A DNA stretch of 20,759 bases from an uncultured Bacilli bacterium (GTDB lineage: Bacteria; Bacillota_I; Bacilli_A; RF39; UBA660). Under the pieces are notes generated by a model. That model saw only the letters and a list, made by a program, of their open reading frames with translations, made no database searches and was not told where the DNA came from. Location of the stretch: NCBI GenBank assembly GCA_948999435.1, contig CARJCM010000008.1, positions 8,746 through 29,504 on the forward strand. Reading direction: 5' to 3'. Numbering within the stretch: position 1 is the stretch's first letter; every line of letters starts with the position of its first letter. This document shows, in pieces, positions 20,175-20,759 of the stretch. The position numbers and the translations under genes are program-made.

Positions 20175-20759
20175 ATGTACTTAAAAATTACCAATGCAGG
20201 AGTATCAATAAATGAAAAAACAATTTTAGAAGAGATAAATTTAGAAATAAAAGAAAAGAGTCATATAGCAGTTATAGGACGAAATGGCGCTGGAAAAACC
20301 ACGCTTTTAAAAGCCTTAATTAATAATGATTTATTTGAGAATGGAGTAGGAGAAGATAAATTTAATATTTTTGTAAGTGGCAAATTTGAAATTGGCTATT
20401 TAAGTCAATTTAATAATATTAATGAAGATAAAACACTTTTAGAAGAGATATTAAATATATATAAAAATATTATAGATTTAGAAAAAAATATAGAAAGAAT
20501 AGAAGAAAAGCTTGTAAATGGAGCAAGTGAAAAAGAAATAGAAAACTATGAAGAATTATTAGAAAAATACAAACTCATAGGGGGTTATGAATATAAAAAA
20601 GAGTATAGTACAGCCCTAATTAATTTTGGTTTTAAAAACCAAGAAAATAAATTAATAAGTGAGTTTTCAGGTGGTGAAAAAACCAAAATAGCCTTTTTAA
20701 AAATGTTACTTAGTAAACCAGATTTACTATTATTAGATGAACCAACCAATCATTTAGAT
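20175..20759 (+). CDS. ABC-F family ATPase, N-terminal part (cut by window end)
   Basis: The first 195 residues are visible. Walker A GRNGAGKTTLL (35-45), Q-loop GYLSQF (74-79), a charged helical insertion (~90-135) ending KYKLIGGYEYKKEY, signature FSGGEKTKIAFLKMLL (164-179) and Walker B LLLLDEPTNHLD (184-195). The EPTNHLD ending and absence of membrane segments mark ABC-F, ribosome-acting ATPases with two tandem ATPase domains. The GGYEY block is typical of the YdiF/Uup/EttA-like housekeeping branch rather than drug-resistance types, but the second half and the linker are needed. ATG 20175 follows AAGTGAT. It lies downstream of a possible structured leader. Confidence 0.9.
   Translation, partial: MYLKITNAGVSINEKTILEEINLEIKEKSHIAVIGRNGAGKTTLLKALINNDLFENGVGEDKFNIFVSGKFEIGYLSQFNNINEDKTLLEEILNIYKNIIDLEKNIERIEEKLVNGASEKEIENYEELLEKYKLIGGYEYKKEYSTALINFGFKNQENKLISEFSGGEKTKIAFLKMLLSKPDLLLLDEPTNHLD

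Noticed and set aside
1..20759. Mycoplasma genetic code (TGA = Trp)
   Set aside because: At least a dozen Trp in conserved proteins are TGG and no gene needs TGA read-through to be full length.
20175..20759. ABC-F gene as an antibiotic-resistance determinant
   Set aside because: The visible half resembles housekeeping YdiF/EttA-like members; the linker that would decide is outside the window.
1..20759. CRISPR array, tRNA, rRNA or insertion sequence
   Set aside because: No regularly spaced repeats, no cloverleaf-like segments, no transposase or terminal inverted repeats were seen on either strand.

Overview
The window is AT-rich DNA from a Gram-positive-type bacterium. The evidence is GGAGG/GGTGAT ribosome binding sites, a Rel-family (p)ppGpp enzyme, a YtgP/SpoVB-type flippase, a NifZ-ThiI-like pair without a rhodanese domain, and very AT-biased codons. 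FtsA, FtsZ and a lipid II flippase-like protein imply a walled, FtsZ-dividing cell. Trp is always TGG, so this is not a TGA=Trp mycoplasma. My inference is an uncultured low-GC Bacilli / RF39-like lineage; no marker gene proves it.

Layout. (i) 1-2.4 kb: the last codons of a possible SSB gene, then two leftward genes, a 647-aa coiled-coil protein of unknown function and a 65-aa XRE repressor. (ii) 2.3-4.1 kb: a perfect-consensus promoter embedded in TGTCAT-type inverted repeats drives a surface-anchored 485-aa protein and a 51-aa ribbon-helix-helix protein. (iii) 4.1-4.26 kb: a leftward ~105-nt small RNA with its own promoter and terminator. (iv) 4.3-7.6 kb: a 531-aa five-TM protein of unknown function and a Rel homologue with an intact HD hydrolase but a decayed synthetase. 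(v) 7.7-10.06 kb: ftsA-ftsZ. (vi) 10.1-11 kb: dinD. (vii) 11-14.9 kb: envelope genes (GT4 glycosyltransferase, YtgP/MurJ-like flippase, GT2 glycosyltransferase). (viii) 15-18.3 kb: cysteine desulfurase, overlapping GNAT, thiI and a Nudix hydrolase, including a tRNA thiolation pair. (ix) 18.3-19.7 kb: a leftward compact UvrD-like helicase. (x) 19.74-20.17 kb: a 440-bp gap whose centre folds into a large closed RNA structure with a pseudoknot and a 4-codon mini-ORF. (xi) 20.175 kb to the end: the start of an ABC-F ATPase gene.

The least explained items are the two candidate RNAs (about 4116-4220, minus; about 19780-20030, probably plus), the apparently hydrolase-only Rel, and the XRE/RHH-flanked surface-protein operon. 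Promoters are stereotyped (-35, mostly 17 bp, -10) with very short leaders. None of the 18 visible stop codons is TGA. No tRNA, rRNA, CRISPR array or insertion sequence was seen.
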